Shown: positions 45,760 to 57,307, counted from the first letter of the stretch. The stretch is DNA of 64,000 nt from Halictus rubicundus (GCF_050948215.1 NW_027488823.1:186001-250000); one strand, 5' to 3'. Program-made: numbers and translations. The notes: generated by a model not told the origin, from the sequence alone.

Positions 45760-45840
45760 CGAGGTATAGGAGTAGACCAATCACCCAATGTATTATTCTG
45801 TCTCACGCTCGGGGGGCTCTAGAGCCCCCGTACTATTCCG
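45760..45840. repeat. Short repeat with an 18-bp palindrome
   Basis: GGTATAGGAGTAGACCAATC at 45763 recurs as GGTATAAGAGTAGACCAATC at 49304. The first copy is followed by the perfect palindrome GGGGGCTCTAGAGCCCCC (45812-45829). These may be ends of a shared element. Nothing else connects them. Confidence 0.5.
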
Positions 45841-46037
45841 TGTCACATCCTACCGTATCATCCAGAACTAATATTGTGGAACCGATATTCTACAATGGCG
45901 CTGTTGCTGATATAATTTTAAATCTCATGTCGAGGATTCATATGATGAATGAAACAAAAGAATGTTGTTTCCTCTTAATTCCATTACGGCTGACACGCGA
46001 GTACATCGAAGGAGACGTAATGTAATAATAATAATAA

Positions 46038-46106
46038 CGTAACGTCTCCGGCTGAGAATATTTTGGTCCCGGATCGAATCCCGCATGGAACGATTTTTTT
46101 TTCGTT
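46038..46106. other. tRNA-like B-box remnant
   Basis: CGGATCGAATCCC matches the internal Pol III B-box and is followed by T8 at about 46096. No A-box or cloverleaf is present upstream, where a TAA microsatellite interrupts. The upstream words ACGTCTCCGGCTGAGAAT recur inverted at about 48820. Probably a SINE or tRNA pseudogene fragment. Confidence 0.35.
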
Positions 46107-47767
46107 AAACACTTTTTTCTTGTTCTTTCTACTACATCAGTCGTCTTCCCTGTGCAATTACAACTACAACAGTGTAATAACACAATTATAAGAAATTAAA
46201 TTAGTTCAATATTAGCCAAAAGTAAGAATGTAGTTTAAATTTAATTAAATAAAATACGACGTTGATATCATTAATTTCATTTGACTATTTAATAGCTACT
46301 TATTCAATGTACTTCTGATATTGCTTTTCATTCGCAGCATATATATTCTAATAAATTTAATTATTTGGGATTGATAAAAGATTGAACAACAATATTTATA
46401 ATAACTAGTTTTGAACATTTTTTAAGGGTAATTAAATTTAAAAAACAAAAAGAATGATTTAAAAATACAAAATATATTTCAGTATATACCATTAAACCCG
46501 ATTCTTTTTAATTTTTTCAGTTTAAATTTTACTTTGGTATTGTTCCGTCACAAGACAAAACAAATATTTCAATATAACCAAACATCTGGGTGGCAGACTT
46601 CGGCCTACCTCCAGTTTATCATGTTTGTAATGCACTAGCATTTATGGTAGCGGCCCGGGACAAAATTTACAACACTTTACCGGGCGCAGGTTTATAACGC
46701 CTTTCCGGACCCATCGAGTGAGGGTACCGCGCGTCCACCTCGGCACAAGGTTACCCTCCCTTTGGCAATGGTAGGCGCCAACGAAGATCAATGACAATGA
46801 TTGACCAATCACGAACAAATTAGAAGACAGAGATTCTTAGACCCCACCCACACCGAGATTAGCTGCAAGGAGTGAAGAGACGACAAGACCAGTCAACCAA
46901 CTAGCCTCAAATAAACAAGTATTCCTCCGAGCAACCGTAGAGTCGTAGTCCACCAGAGCAGCAGCGGTCGTAGTATCCGCGTATTTCTTTTTATTTCTTC
47001 GGTTCTGTTAACGTCAGAGTCGATAGTGCAAACCGACACGGACAAGAGTGTCCCTTGCACTAGCTGCACCATTCAAAAGGTGCACGACTAAACAGGTATC
47101 TTTTTTAGTTCAAAAGTTATAGCAAAATGTGCAACCGGGAATTGAATGCATAGCGCATTCCAGACAGAGTTGGGCACTATTTAGATAACAAATTATTTAA
47201 ATAAGGATTCGAATCAAAGATATTTTATCTTTATTCGTTATTCGAAAGTTCGAATAAAAAAAGTATCTCTGTCGAATAAATAATTTTATTAGACGAGAAT
47301 TTATCGGACGAATAGAGAGAATTTTTTTTATTCGAAGCGGATTTATTCGAACTTGGAATAAATTTTCATCTTTTATCTGTATCTTTTATTCAAAGGCTTC
47401 GGATAAATCTTCGAATAACTTTTGCCAGCTCGAATAAGCGGCGACGAGGTCCGACGAACGCCGATCTTCAAAGACCCAGCGACTGACAAACGGTATACAA
47501 TGTAAGCAGATGGAGAATCGCGCACGAATGAAAGTTCAAACTTTTAGATTTTTCAATATACCTCCATAAAATTGCGGCGAGTGAATTGAGGGGCTTTTCC
47601 TGGTGAAAATGAGTCCAAACTCGAGTGTAATCGAACAATTTTATTGATACGTAATGTTAGGTTAAAAATTAAAATCTTGTTGAAGATAATCCAAATGATG
47701 TCGTGTTTGGACTCATTTTCATCTGGATAAGCTCTACAACTTATTCGTATTAAAAATACTATTCGCA

Positions 47768-48697
47768 TTAACACTATTCCTACCGAAACTTCGCGTATAC
47801 CTATTTCTACCGCGACCGATCAAATGACCGGTCTGTAGCACAACTTATATTTTTTAATATAGAATGAAGATAATAGCCAATTTGACAGTATAAAAATATA
47901 GTTTCTTTTATTTAGGAGTATATAATGTATATTTTATTCGTTTTCACCGCATAATATTTCGTTTACTATACCCTGTTGGGCCTGATGTTCCCCTAAACAT
48001 ATTATGAATAGGTGCTCTTCCAGGATTAGACCCTTCTTTTACTTCTTGCCAAACAGTTCCGTCTATAGCAGTTTCGATTACCTCTTCCTCATTCTCGCTA
48101 TCGGAAGTAACTAAAAATCTCCTTCTCTTTCGTCCTCTACGTACGTTCGAAACATTCCCTTCGTCCTCATCGGTGTTCGAGTCGTTCTCAAATAGATCAT
48201 AATTTTCCGTATTGTCATTTTCAATATCAAAAATTTCGAACGTCTTTACATTTTGGGAATGAATATTCAAGGGATAAAATAAAAACTAAAATATAAAAAT
48301 GTAAATCAAGATGGATAAAAAAATGAACAAAAGATAAAATGTGAAACTTGCTACGAAGTATTGTTGGTTTGTTCACTTTTTTGAAAATGACACTTATAAC
48401 GCGTAATACAATAGAAAATAAAAGTAGAATAATAATAGAATAAAAATACAAAATAGTAAAAGACTGCCGAATATGCTCCTTGTAACTTTCACGTTTTGAG
48501 GTCGTGGTAGGTAAGACAGACTACAAATTTTTCTCAGAAAATAAACAATAAAAAAAGAAGTAAATATTGAAAAATGTATTATACGCATATTGTAGGAAAA
48601 GTCGTGAAGTTTAAAGGCGATTCAACTACGTTGTATATAGGAAATTCTAATAGAAATTTTAAAAACGGTCATTTGACCGGTCGCGGTAGGAGTTTGG
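47768..48697 (-). mobile_element. piggyBac-type relic, non-autonomous
   Basis: At the left, TTAA (47768-47771) is followed by CACTATTCCTACCG and then CTACCGCGACCGATCAAATG. At the right, CATTTGACCGGTCGCGGTAG (about 48669-48689) is the matching inverted repeat. TTAA plus layered terminal repeats fit piggyBac. The right side lacks TTAA and runs directly into host-element sequence, so the copy is rearranged. It contains the N-terminal coding fragment at 47944-48270. Confidence 0.6.
47944..48270 (-). pseudogene. piggyBac transposase N-terminal fragment
   Basis: A 108-codon frame with an acidic start, an RRGRKRRR basic patch, TSDSENEEE, and DGTVWQEVKEGSNPGRAPIH leading to GPTGYSKRNIMR. The acidic leader followed by a W-x-GRAPxHN-like block is the N-terminal region of piggyBac-family transposases. 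A TGA ends it before the DDE domain, which is absent. It is a deletion derivative unrelated in position to the C-terminal fragment at 55403. Confidence 0.65.
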
Positions 48698-50697
48698 ACT
48701 CATTTTCTTCAGGACAAGCCCCTCACAATTCACTCGTCACAATTTTATGAAGGTATATTGAAAAATCTAAAATTTGAACTTTCATTCGATGCGGGTTTCG
48801 ATGGCGGACGAAAAGATTCTCAGCCGGAGACGTTTTACGGCCTGCACCAACCGAAACTGTTGAGAGTCAGAGTTATATATTGAAATGTAACGCAAATAAA
48901 ATATTTTATAGTGCAGTTTTAAGTTTCTACACTGTTTTCCTCAATATAAAAATGTTCAATATTACATAATACACCTACAAAACGATCAGGAGGCATCGAA
49001 ACAATTGATTTTTTTTTTAACGACGATGCAATTTATAAAAAAATTCCGAAAAAAATAAGAAAAATTGTTTCAGTATTATCTAACTACTGAATTTTTATAA
49101 AACTGGTATCTCTGAAACTTCAATTCGAAATGTGCACTTTCTTCAAATGATTGGACAATTCAATTATCCAATTTTCTTAAACATGTTCGTATAATCTGGA
49201 AAATCTTTAAAAAATACACATTAATAATCACGATGAGACACAAATAACATAATAACATAAACGTGGTCAACTGAAAACTTCGATATAAAATCGGCAATTT
49301 TATGGTATAAGAGTAGACCAATCACCATATGCGGTTTCGTGTCTCACATGTAAACAACTGGTTTTCTTACGCCCTCTACGCTGACGAACGATAAATGTTG
49401 GAACTAGATCTACAAAAATTATCAAATGTGGTCAAATACAAATGATTGACGAGTTATGTACATATCTGATGTTATGATCAGAGTTATGACTATATGTTCA
49501 AATTATATTTTTTAATTTGATGTCATTATGTTATATATCTACAATTATCTTTATCAATACAATATTAATAAATATAGATACCATGTTTCCAAATTATAGA
49601 AATACAATTTTCATAAATCTTGAACGTAAATAACATTTCTCCATACGTATAATTATTCGCATTTCTACAATTTTTTAACACTATTAATACGCATTCTCCG
49701 TCTGCTTACATTGTGTGCCGTTTGGCAGTCGCTGGGTCTTCGACGTTCGGCGCTCGTCGGTCCTCGTCGGCCGTCGTCGCCGTTTATTCGTCGAGCTGGC
49801 AAAAGTTATCCGAAGATTTATTCGAAGCCTTCGAATAAATCTACGGATAAAAATGCTAAATACAGTCCAATTTCTACCGTGTTTAGTGTCATTTTAATCA
49901 GAAGAATGCCACGAATTAGTTGGCGCAAGTCCCATAAAAATATCATGAAAAACAATGAAGTTTTGCAATTGGATTGGTAGTTGTTTCACACCGATATCTG
50001 GCGACTCTGCGAGCTCGGAACTTCAAAGACCAGCGACCGACCAACAGCCTACAATGTAAGCAGACGGAGAATCGTGCATTATTGGCAATTTATGCTTGTA
50101 TGTTGTTAATCAGAACAATATTGTTAATACGAATGAGTTGTACAGCTTATCCCGATCAAAATGAGTCCAAACACGACATCATTTGGACTGTCTTTAATGA
50201 GATTGTAATTTTTATCGTAACATTACGTATCAGTGAAACTTGTTCGATTACACTCGAATTTGACCTCATTCTCATCAGGAAAATCCCCTCCATACGCTCG
50301 TCACAATTTTATGAGGATATATTGAAAAATCTAAAAGTTTAAACTTTCATTCGTCCGCGATTCTCCATCCGCTTACATTGTATGTCGTCTGTCGTCGCTG
50401 GGTCTTTGATGCTCGGCGCTCGGCAAAAGTTATTCGAACATTTATTCGAAGCCTTCGAATAAAAGATACAGATAAAAGATGGAAAAATTATTCGAAGTTC
50501 GAATAAATCCGCTTCGAATAGAAAAATAACTTTATTCGTCGGATAAATTCTCGTCGAATAAAATTATTTATTCGATACTCGTCGAATAAAGATACTTTTT
50601 TAATTCGAACCTTCGAATAACGAATACAAATATTTTTATCTTTTATTCGTTATACGAAATTTTTATTTAGATAAATATTTTGCCCAACTCTGCCAGA

Positions 50698-52088
50698 GAC
50701 GAAACCAACGAATTATCATGCCCGGTCCTCTCGGCCTGGTACGGGGGGGGGGGGAGGAGGAGGTTTATGGCACTCTCAAGTGCTCTCTCATTTCGGGTCC
50801 TTCGACGGGGAAAAGCGAATTGGCGCAAATAAGGCTGGGTTCCATAAAATATGGAAACACGTGTACCTGAGCAGGACAGACCTGGCTGACAAAGTCCAGA
50901 TCCCCACGAGTTAGGAAATAACGAAAGGAATAATGTACGGATATCATCGCACGCCATTGCGCAGAGTGTGCGAGAATGCCCGAAAGCCGGCCATAGGACA
51001 ATTTTTCGAAATTACGAATATTGTTCATTTGAGTTGCGATGTCATTTTCTTCGAACCACAACGAACAACTTTACAAATTAATTTTAACATTGTGAAATCA
51101 TATTTTTATTATGTTTTCTTCAGTCAAATACTGCGAACTGTAATGCTTGTTTCTTCCTATTGTGTCAAATGTGTACACTTTGGAGGACGATCTTGCGATT
51201 GAAAGTTATTACTTGATTAAAATTGCTTGCGTGACCATGCATCAGCATGTACATAGTTTCAAATGTACACTGTCATAAAAGAAAAATCATGTTATCCGAC
51301 CAAAATAAAAAAATCAATTAATGAAAATTAAATTATTGATTAAAATGTTAAATTAACATATTCGTGTCCAGCGACCTCAAAAACCCTTGCGCACGGTTTT
51401 CTTTTGGAAAGGTTTCTAATGTTTTCTTGGCCGGCTTTTGGGCCTTTCGACGTTGTGCTGCGCGCTGGAAATTTAGTCAACGAAACCTATGATATTGGTT
51501 TTTTCCTTCGTTTACGAGTTATAAACGTTTGGGAAAAATTGCAATTTTCAACGAATTCGACTTATAATTGACAAATATCGATAACATTTTCAGCATGGAT
51601 ATAATTTGTTCGAGTTAATGGAACACATTTTTTGAAGTTTCAATAGAGGCCCAGATAAAAACGTTGTAAAATGTAACTTTTCCTACATCTTCGACTAATA
51701 AAATAATCCTTGTAGCTTCTCGAAAACACTCAAGTCTTTTGGTGTGAATGCTGTTCAAAACGGTGTTGATTCAATTTTGCTCTTCACCGATACGTCTCCA
51801 CCCCGTGGATTTCCGACCCATCCCAACGATTATGTACCCGATTCTTTCGAATTATTACACACCTGCAGTCACTTAGAATCTTTGTTCACGAATCCGATAC
51901 GGTCACGAAAAAACCGTTCTCGCACACTTCCAAATTCTACACAACATCATAACACGCGTCCAACGAATCAAATCAACTATTATTTCATTTGTATATTAGT
52001 TTTCTTCTGGACGCTATAAAACGTTTTTTTACATATATACATTTTACTCCTTCGATAATCTTATAACATAATTTTTTTTCTTTTCCAG
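50698..52088. other. Unassigned sequence
   Basis: Contains a G-rich run (50741-50762) and AT-rich stretches. A plus-strand frame (51744-52019, 91 codons) with a proline/threonine-rich composition could be an upstream exon of the relic gene at 52089, but I found no convincing splice donor at its end. Confidence 0.35.
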
Positions 52089-52326
52089 AATAATGGAACC
52101 TACTCGAGCAAAATTTGAGAGGCTGTCGGTGGAACATGATGTGGAGCTGAATCAAACAGCCCCAAAACCTCGGGTATCAAGGATCCCAATAAGGGTCGGT
52201 GACACAACACCGCCCACCGCCTCCCACATCGCGATGCCGGCAACTTGTCAGCATACTGGCCCACCGCCCACGGCATCCGCAACGCTGGAAGGGAGAGCGC
52301 TCCCGTGATTAGATGAATATTCATAC
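52089..52326 (+). pseudogene. Relic gene, penultimate exon
   Basis: The exon follows a polypyrimidine tract and TTTTCCAG (acceptor at 52088) and ends at a consensus donor, ATAC|GTAAGT, at 52326/52327. The frame from ATG 52093 encodes a Pro/Thr-rich segment (SRIPIRVGDTTPPTASH). It meets a single in-frame TGA at 52306-52308, then stays open to the donor and joins the next exon in phase 0. The TGA is the only interruption. It may be a mutation in a dead gene or a true end with a non-coding tail. No homologue recognised. Confidence 0.45.
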
Positions 52327-52394
52327 GTAAGTCACTATAGAATAATCAATAATGAACAGTCTTAACAATTATACATAATAACATTATTTTTCAG

Positions 52395-52595
52395 AACAAA
52401 TTAGCTAAACTCATAAAGCGGGCGGAATACCGCCACAGAAACCGTGGCCAACGCAAGAAGAAGCGGCTCGACGTGGGAGGAGGCAGCGGCGGTCATGGCG
52501 GTGGCCGCGGAGGGAGCCGCGAGGGAGGCCACGGTTCCACGGAATCCCCCTTTAATATTGTCCACCAATATTTTTATTATGGACATCCACAATAA
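52395..52595 (+). pseudogene. Relic gene, last exon (basic/RGG-rich)
   Basis: Begins after ATTTTTCAG (acceptor at 52394). Reading in phase 0 gives 66 residues: NKLAKLIKRAEYRHRNRGQR, then KKKRLD, a glycine/arginine stretch (GGGSGGHGGGRGGSREGGHG) and a short aromatic tail ending in TAA at 52593-52595. AATAAA overlaps the stop at 52591-52596, so the exon ends the transcript. A basic segment plus RGG repeats suggests nucleic-acid binding, as in Gag/ORF1-type or RNA-binding proteins. That is inference. It was missed by ATG-based ORF calling because it has no start codon. Confidence 0.5.
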
Positions 52596-52679
52596 AAAAA
52601 AGTTATTTTTTAAAACAGGGAGAGTTTATTTTCCTGTATCCCTTCTCTTCCTTTCCTATAAGCTTAATTAAAATGTAAA

Positions 52680-53007
52680 TAAACGTTACTTCTATATCAT
52701 AAATTTTCAATCTTGTACATAAGCATATTCTTCTTATTTCATTTTACAGTTACATACAATGATTATTATTTAAATTTTTTTTATGGAAAGGAATTATTTT
52801 TTATGAATTTGAATCTAAATTATTATTTACACGAAAAATAATCAATAAGAAATTTAAATAATAAATATTGTAGGAATTGTTGGAGGCCAAGCGGTCAGGT
52901 ATTGCAGTGAAGTTTTGTATTGCAGTAACGTTTATTGGACCTGTATAAATATTCCTCTTGACGCTCACCCACGTGTTCCCTCACTCTCTCGTCTGTTTCG
53001 TACGAAC

Positions 53008-53048
<41 letters not shown>

Positions 53049-53502
53049 CCCCCTCTCTCTCTCGCTCTATCACTCCGCACTCTCGCAAATCTCTCGACTC
53101 GCCGAAACTCGGACAATAACTCTTGCGCTCCCGCGATCTACCGCATATTTATATTGGACTAGTTACACACACATGCATACATACATACTACACGGTCATT
53201 TTCCTTCTAAGATTCTTTCTTTCTTTCACTCACGCTTTCACTCTCTCACACTCGCTCTCTTGGACATTCACCTGTCGACCGTTGTTTTGGCGACTCGCGG
53301 GTGTCCTTTGGCAAAAACGCTTTGCGTTTTATCCTTCCCCACAATATAATTCAATTTAGATTCAAATTCATAAAAAATAATTCCTTTCCATAAAAAAATA
53401 CTACTTAATTTAAATAATAATCATTGTATGTAAGTATAAAATGAAAGAAGAAGAATATGCTTATGTACAAGATTGAAAATTTATGATATAGAAGTAACGT
53501 TT
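52680..53502. mobile_element. Inverted-repeat element with CT microsatellite core
   Basis: Arms 52680-52825 and 53351-53502 are reverse complements with few differences: TAAACGTTACTTCTATATCA on the left, its complement on the right, and both with GGAAAGGAATTATTTTTTAT-type sequence near the centre. The 525-bp centre holds a (TC)n microsatellite (53011-53065). No TSD was identified. Fits a MITE/foldback. Confidence 0.65.
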
Positions 53503-53606
53503 ATAGCTTCTTATTTACATGAAAAAGGTATACCTTTTTGTAAGGAAGAGGGGGAAAATACCGTACGCACACCCCAGACTGGGGTAGTGTGGGGCTCAGG
53601 TATATT

Positions 53607-53725
53607 GCAAAGAGTAGTTTATAAAGGGTCAATTGTGTTTCCTAAAAGTCCAATTTATGTCTGTACAGAGCCCAAATTTCGAATTTCCACCTCATCGGGG
53701 AGTAATTAACAATATTCGGCAGCAT
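53607..53725 (+). repeat. Partial copy of the 53785-54414 element arm
   Basis: Matches 53822-53941 in direct orientation: TCTGTACAGAGCCCAAATTT, CGAATTTCCACCTCA and ACAATATTCGGCAG are shared. It is an extra arm beside the inverted-repeat element. Confidence 0.75.
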
Positions 53726-53784
53726 GCCGCCAGTCGCGAGGCGTACGAAACAAGCCTGACGTTGCGAGCCGCGTAGCGGCAAGT

Positions 53785-54414
53785 GCAAGGGTCAGAAACC
53801 TTTTCAAACTATCGCTTCAATATTGCAATGAGCAGTTTATAAATGGTCAATTGTGATTCCCAAAGGTTCAATACATGTCTGTACAGAGCCCAAATTTCGA
53901 ATTTCCACCTCACCGGAGAGTAATTTACAATATTCGGCAGCATACATATCGTACATACGTAAACCTGTACTATCGATCTGCATTATCGACCGTATTCTAT
54001 CGCAACGTACAGTGTTTGCCGCGGAGAGACCGTGGCGCTAGTAACCGGAACCGCAAAATTGTGCCTTTTTTTCTAGTCATTTTACGTCTTAAATAAGTAA
54101 GTAATCAATTAAAAATGCATACCACCGTGTTTGTACATGTCTTCTCTATGTCTGTATAGAGCCCTTTTTTCGATACGAACACTAAATCTCGCGAAATTAA
54201 GAGAATCTCTCAGTGGCAGCCATCTTGTGACGTTATACTTGCTTCAGAATTCGAATTTTCTGCCGAATATTGTTAATTACTCCGCGATGAGGTAGAAATT
54301 CGAAATTTGGGCTCTATACAGACATAAATTGGACTTTTAGGAAACACAAGTGACCACTTTTAAACTGCTCATTGCAATATTGAAGCGATAGTTTGAAAAG
54401 GTTTTGACCCATGC
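53785..54414. mobile_element. Inverted-repeat element, ~156-bp arms
   Basis: Left arm 53785-53941 starts GCAAGGGTCAGAAACC. Right arm 54260-54414 is its reverse complement, ending GGTTTTGACCCATGC. Shared inner blocks include TTCAAACTATCGCTTCAATA and the ACAGAGCCCAAATTTCG block. The 318-bp interior has no recognised coding. A third, direct partial arm lies at 53607-53725. Confidence 0.7.
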
Positions 54415-54622
54415 ATAAGCATATGGATTTCAAACCCTGCCGGCCCCCTTAATACGACGGTAAAAATTAACCATGCGTAAAAACCTGCGTAAAACTTTTA
54501 TTACCTAGGGTTTATGAAATTCTCTGATCGCATCGATCCGCTCAGGTAAGAGTTTTACACCATCGCTGTTAACAACGTACCCCTCGCGGTCACGCGAGCT
54601 CGCGTATTGTGCGTCGAACGCG

Positions 54623-54715
54623 TTAACCCTTTCGCTACTAACGCCGGATATATCCGGTATCCGCATAATAGCCCTCTGGAGACGAACGCCGGATATATCC
54701 GGTCCACACAGCGAC
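54623..54715 (+). mobile_element. piggyBac left end
   Basis: TTAA (54623-54626) is followed by CCCTTTCGCTACTAACGCCG and the palindrome CCGGATATATCCGG, which recurs 48 bp later (about 54690-54703). TTAA target, CCC start and an internal repeat of the end are piggyBac features. This may be the 5' end of the element carrying the transposase at 55403-56140. The right end was not found. Confidence 0.65.
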
Positions 54716-54758
54716 GTACGCCGGGTAAAGCTGGCAACAATCGCGACCAAGTTGCGAA

Positions 54759-54916
54759 TTTTTGACAGATAAAGGCGCCGCCATATTGGTTTGTACTGAC
54801 GACCGCGAGCCGCTTACCTTGCCCCCCCTCCCAACCGTCCTAATCCTAACCAACTCAGTAAGCGACGCGCAACCGTCACTAAAAACCAATATGGCGGCGC
54901 CCTTACCTATCAAAAA
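54759..54916. mobile_element. 158-bp MITE with ~43-bp TIRs
   Basis: Begins TTTTTGACAGATAAAGGCGC and ends with the imperfect reverse complement closing CCTATCAAAAA. GCGCCGCCATATTGGTTT is perfectly conserved in both arms. It is inserted between the piggyBac end and its transposase. No clear TSD. Confidence 0.75.
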
Positions 54917-55019
54917 CACAAACTTTATCGACTGTACAGGATTGAAACTTCGATCTGCATCCGCGCCAAGTGCAAATCTAGTGGATTACATACCAAATAT
55001 AAGTATAACTTAGGAATAC

Positions 55020-55400
55020 GCGGTATAAAATAATATGGGATATAGAACGCAAGAACTGGAATTTAGCAAGAAATGGAAGTCGCCAGAAATAGTAACGCTA
55101 TTGGAAATCGAGAGGTGTAGGCGCGACTCAGGGGCGATCAAGAGCGAGCTTCCGTTTTTCTAGGGGCTGCACGGACCTCCTTCGCTCGGGGTCCGTGTGG
55201 GGGGAGCGTGACACAACCGGGTATCGCGGTGGGGCTCGCTAGCACCCGATGACGTACTGCCAAGCGTCTTGGCGCGCTCGCGGATGGAAATGATGGGAAT
55301 GTCTACGGATGACGATAGTAATAAATTATAATTAACTTATCTTCTACCTTAACCTATGATGCGTCGCGGCCGACGCCATCAACCACACATCGGTCGCCCG
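55020..55400. other. Unassigned GC-rich sequence
   Basis: No gene recognised. CACGGACC and GGTCCGTG form a perfect 8-bp stem at about 55168-55194. The block could be the body of an insertion that removed the N-terminus of the piggyBac transposase. Confidence 0.3.
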
Positions 55401-55402
55401 AC

Positions 55403-56140
55403 GTGACAAGGAATAGATTCGGGATAAAATCGTTTGTTCTTTGTGACTGCAAGACGGGTTATATTCAAGACTTTATTGTTTATACGGGGGCTGGTACCAC
55501 TATAGGGACCGAATATAAGGACTATGGTAAATCAGGAACTATTGTAATGTCCCTCCTAGAACCATATCTAGGTAAAGGTCACACCCTTTACGTCGACAAT
55601 TGGTACGCGAGCCCCGCATTATCTGATGAATTGCATAAAAATTGTACAAATGCGTGTGGCACTGTAAAAAAAAATAGGAGAAAAGGAATGCCGAAAATGA
55701 ACGAAAAATTAAAAAGAGGAGAAGCGTGCTTTCGGTCGGCTGAAAATATGTTAGCCATAAAATGGCAGGATAAAAAAGAGGTTTTTATGCTTTCTACAAT
55801 ACATAAGGAAGACTTTGTGGATGTTCCAAAACGCTACAGTGCACAAGAAATTGTACAGAAACCATCTTGTGTACATGCCTATAATAAATTGATCGGTGCT
55901 GTAGTCAGGATCGACATGGTCATCAGCACTATAAATTGTACCCAAAAAACAACGAAGTGGTACAAAAAATATTTCTTTCATATGATTGAAATGTGTTTAT
56001 GGAATTCATATTGCCTATACACATTGGAAACCGGTAAAACAATATCAATTGCAAAATTTCAACTGAAATTAATCGATCAAATTTTAAAGAAATTTTGGGG
56101 AAAAGCAAGCCGTCATGTAACTATGTGTAGCAATCGGTAG
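55403..56140 (+). pseudogene. piggyBac transposase, C-terminal two-thirds
   Basis: A 245-codon frame covering most of the DDE_Tnp_1_7 catalytic domain: FVLCDCKTGYIQDFIVYTG (first catalytic Asp, residue 15), TLYVDNWYASP (second, residue 65), ACGTVKKNRRKGMPK, AIKWQDKKEVFMLSTIH and KTTKWYKKYFFHMIEMCLWN. The region expected to read G-V-D-x-x-D has VV at residues 167-168 with RID following, so the third catalytic Asp appears lost. The N-terminus and the C-terminal cysteine-rich domain are absent. Decayed transposase. The start ATG is simply the first Met in the remaining frame. Confidence 0.85.
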
Positions 56141-56431
56141 TAGTAATTTATAAGCTGCAACTCGCGCCGAGAAGTCAAATGACATTGCAGACTAGCAGTT
56201 GGGGGATTTTATGAAACCCATTTTTCGCAAGACACTCCTTGAATCAATCCTGACATCCCGAAATTTTTATTAATTTAAAAAAAGGAAACGCGCCGTTACA
56301 AGTGAAACATTAACCCGGAAATAGGCTACGAAATTTGCAAGAATCTCTTAAACTTAAAGTATTATGAAACAACCACGATGTTACAATCATCCGTTAATTG
56401 TAACGTCTAAATGACAATCGTTTTGAAACAC
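56141..56431. other. Spacer between piggyBac and gypsy relics
   Basis: AT-rich sequence without recognised features. It may contain the decayed end of either neighbour. Confidence 0.35.
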
Positions 56432-56551
56432 AAACAACCCATTTCTTCCATTCGCCGATAAAGAAAAATTAACAGATATTATCGATCAGCTGTTGAAAGA
56501 AAATATTATTCGTCCAAGCAGTTCGCCTTACGCAAGTCAAATAGTATTAGT
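56432..56551 (+). pseudogene. Ty3/gypsy pol relic, left part (RT N-terminus)
   Basis: The frame reads DKEKLTDIIDQLLKENIIRP then SSSPYASQIVL, the conserved stretch at the start of Ty3/gypsy reverse transcriptase. It is cut at 56551 by an insertion with TSD TAGT. The reading frame resumes, in phase, at 59730. The upstream part (gag, protease) is absent. Confidence 0.85.
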
Positions 56552-56941
56552 TGTCACGTGCGTAACAGATTTGGCGACCCGAGGGGCCAGAAAAAGGCTC
56601 GCATCTGGCCGAGTCCTTGGTCAAACCTCATAAAACAATTTTCAAAAAATTGCAGGACGGTTGGGGACGTGTACGATCAAAAAACGATAAACCCAAAATC
56701 TTTGTAACACCCAAAAAATAATAAACCTCCTACTCCCAACGTCCCACACAGACCACACCCACTGCCATATCTACGCCAATCAGAGAAACATACACTCGTC
56801 CCCACAAAACGCAGACACAACCAATAGAAATGTAACCCAAAAAAACTTAGTAGCTAAGATCAAACTGGCACTCACTCGAGATCCAAATTCCGAACCGCCA
56901 ACACGACTTCGTACAATTCCGATTTTAATAAACAGTTCTAA

Positions 56942-57180
56942 CCCTTAGCACTCGAATGGCGACTGTAAGGCACCACTAAAAATTGCTGCATTATTTTTCA
57001 AAATATGTTTTACATTATTAAGTTTGTTTCAATTTAATAAATTACTAAACATTTCAGTATTGTACGAGTAAATTGCACCATTTTCGTATGTATAACATGA
57101 AAAAAATATATTGAAGGGAAATATTCTAGGTCGGAAGAAATGTTTCGTTTTGGAGTTAAAATAGCTTCGAGTGCAAAGGG
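56942..57180. mobile_element. piggyBac-type MITE
   Basis: A 239-bp element starting CCCTTAGCACTCGAA and ending TTCGAGTGCAAAGGG, flanked by CTAA (56938-56941) and TTAA (57181-57184). The piggyBac target TTAA with one substitution and CCC-type ends support the call. It lies inside the TAGT-flanked LTR-like insert and is therefore younger than it. Confidence 0.8.
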
Positions 57181-57307
57181 TTAATAGTTAATCCGGTTCG
57201 CGTTCCACTACCCGAGTCCCGATCCCGGGTAAATTCCTTCAGTGGTTTGACCCAAAAGTAAAGACAAATATATCACGTCGCGGTACACCTCGTAAATCGG
57301 TACATCG

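Larger units (their letters stand above)
47165..50692. mobile_element. Composite CAGAGTTGGGCA element with CCAGA TSD
   Basis: Starts CAGAGTTGGGCACTATTTAG and ends TTTTGCCCAACTCTG, with CCAGA on both outer sides (47160-47164 and 50693-50697). Both ends lead into TTCGAATAA-rich subterminal DNA. The TIR resembles hAT ends (CAGAG.TGGGCAA), although hAT would predict an 8-bp TSD. The interior is rearranged: the left arm (47500-47760) matches the right arm (50050-50400) in inverted orientation, a third partial arm lies at 48700-48790, and a piggyBac relic sits at 47768-48697. It may be one element with internal duplications or two copies merged. Confidence 0.6.

Noticed and set aside
51744..52019. 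91-codon frame as the first exon of the relic gene at 52089
   Set aside because: No consensus donor lies at or near its end and phase could not be matched, so the link was left out of the gene model.
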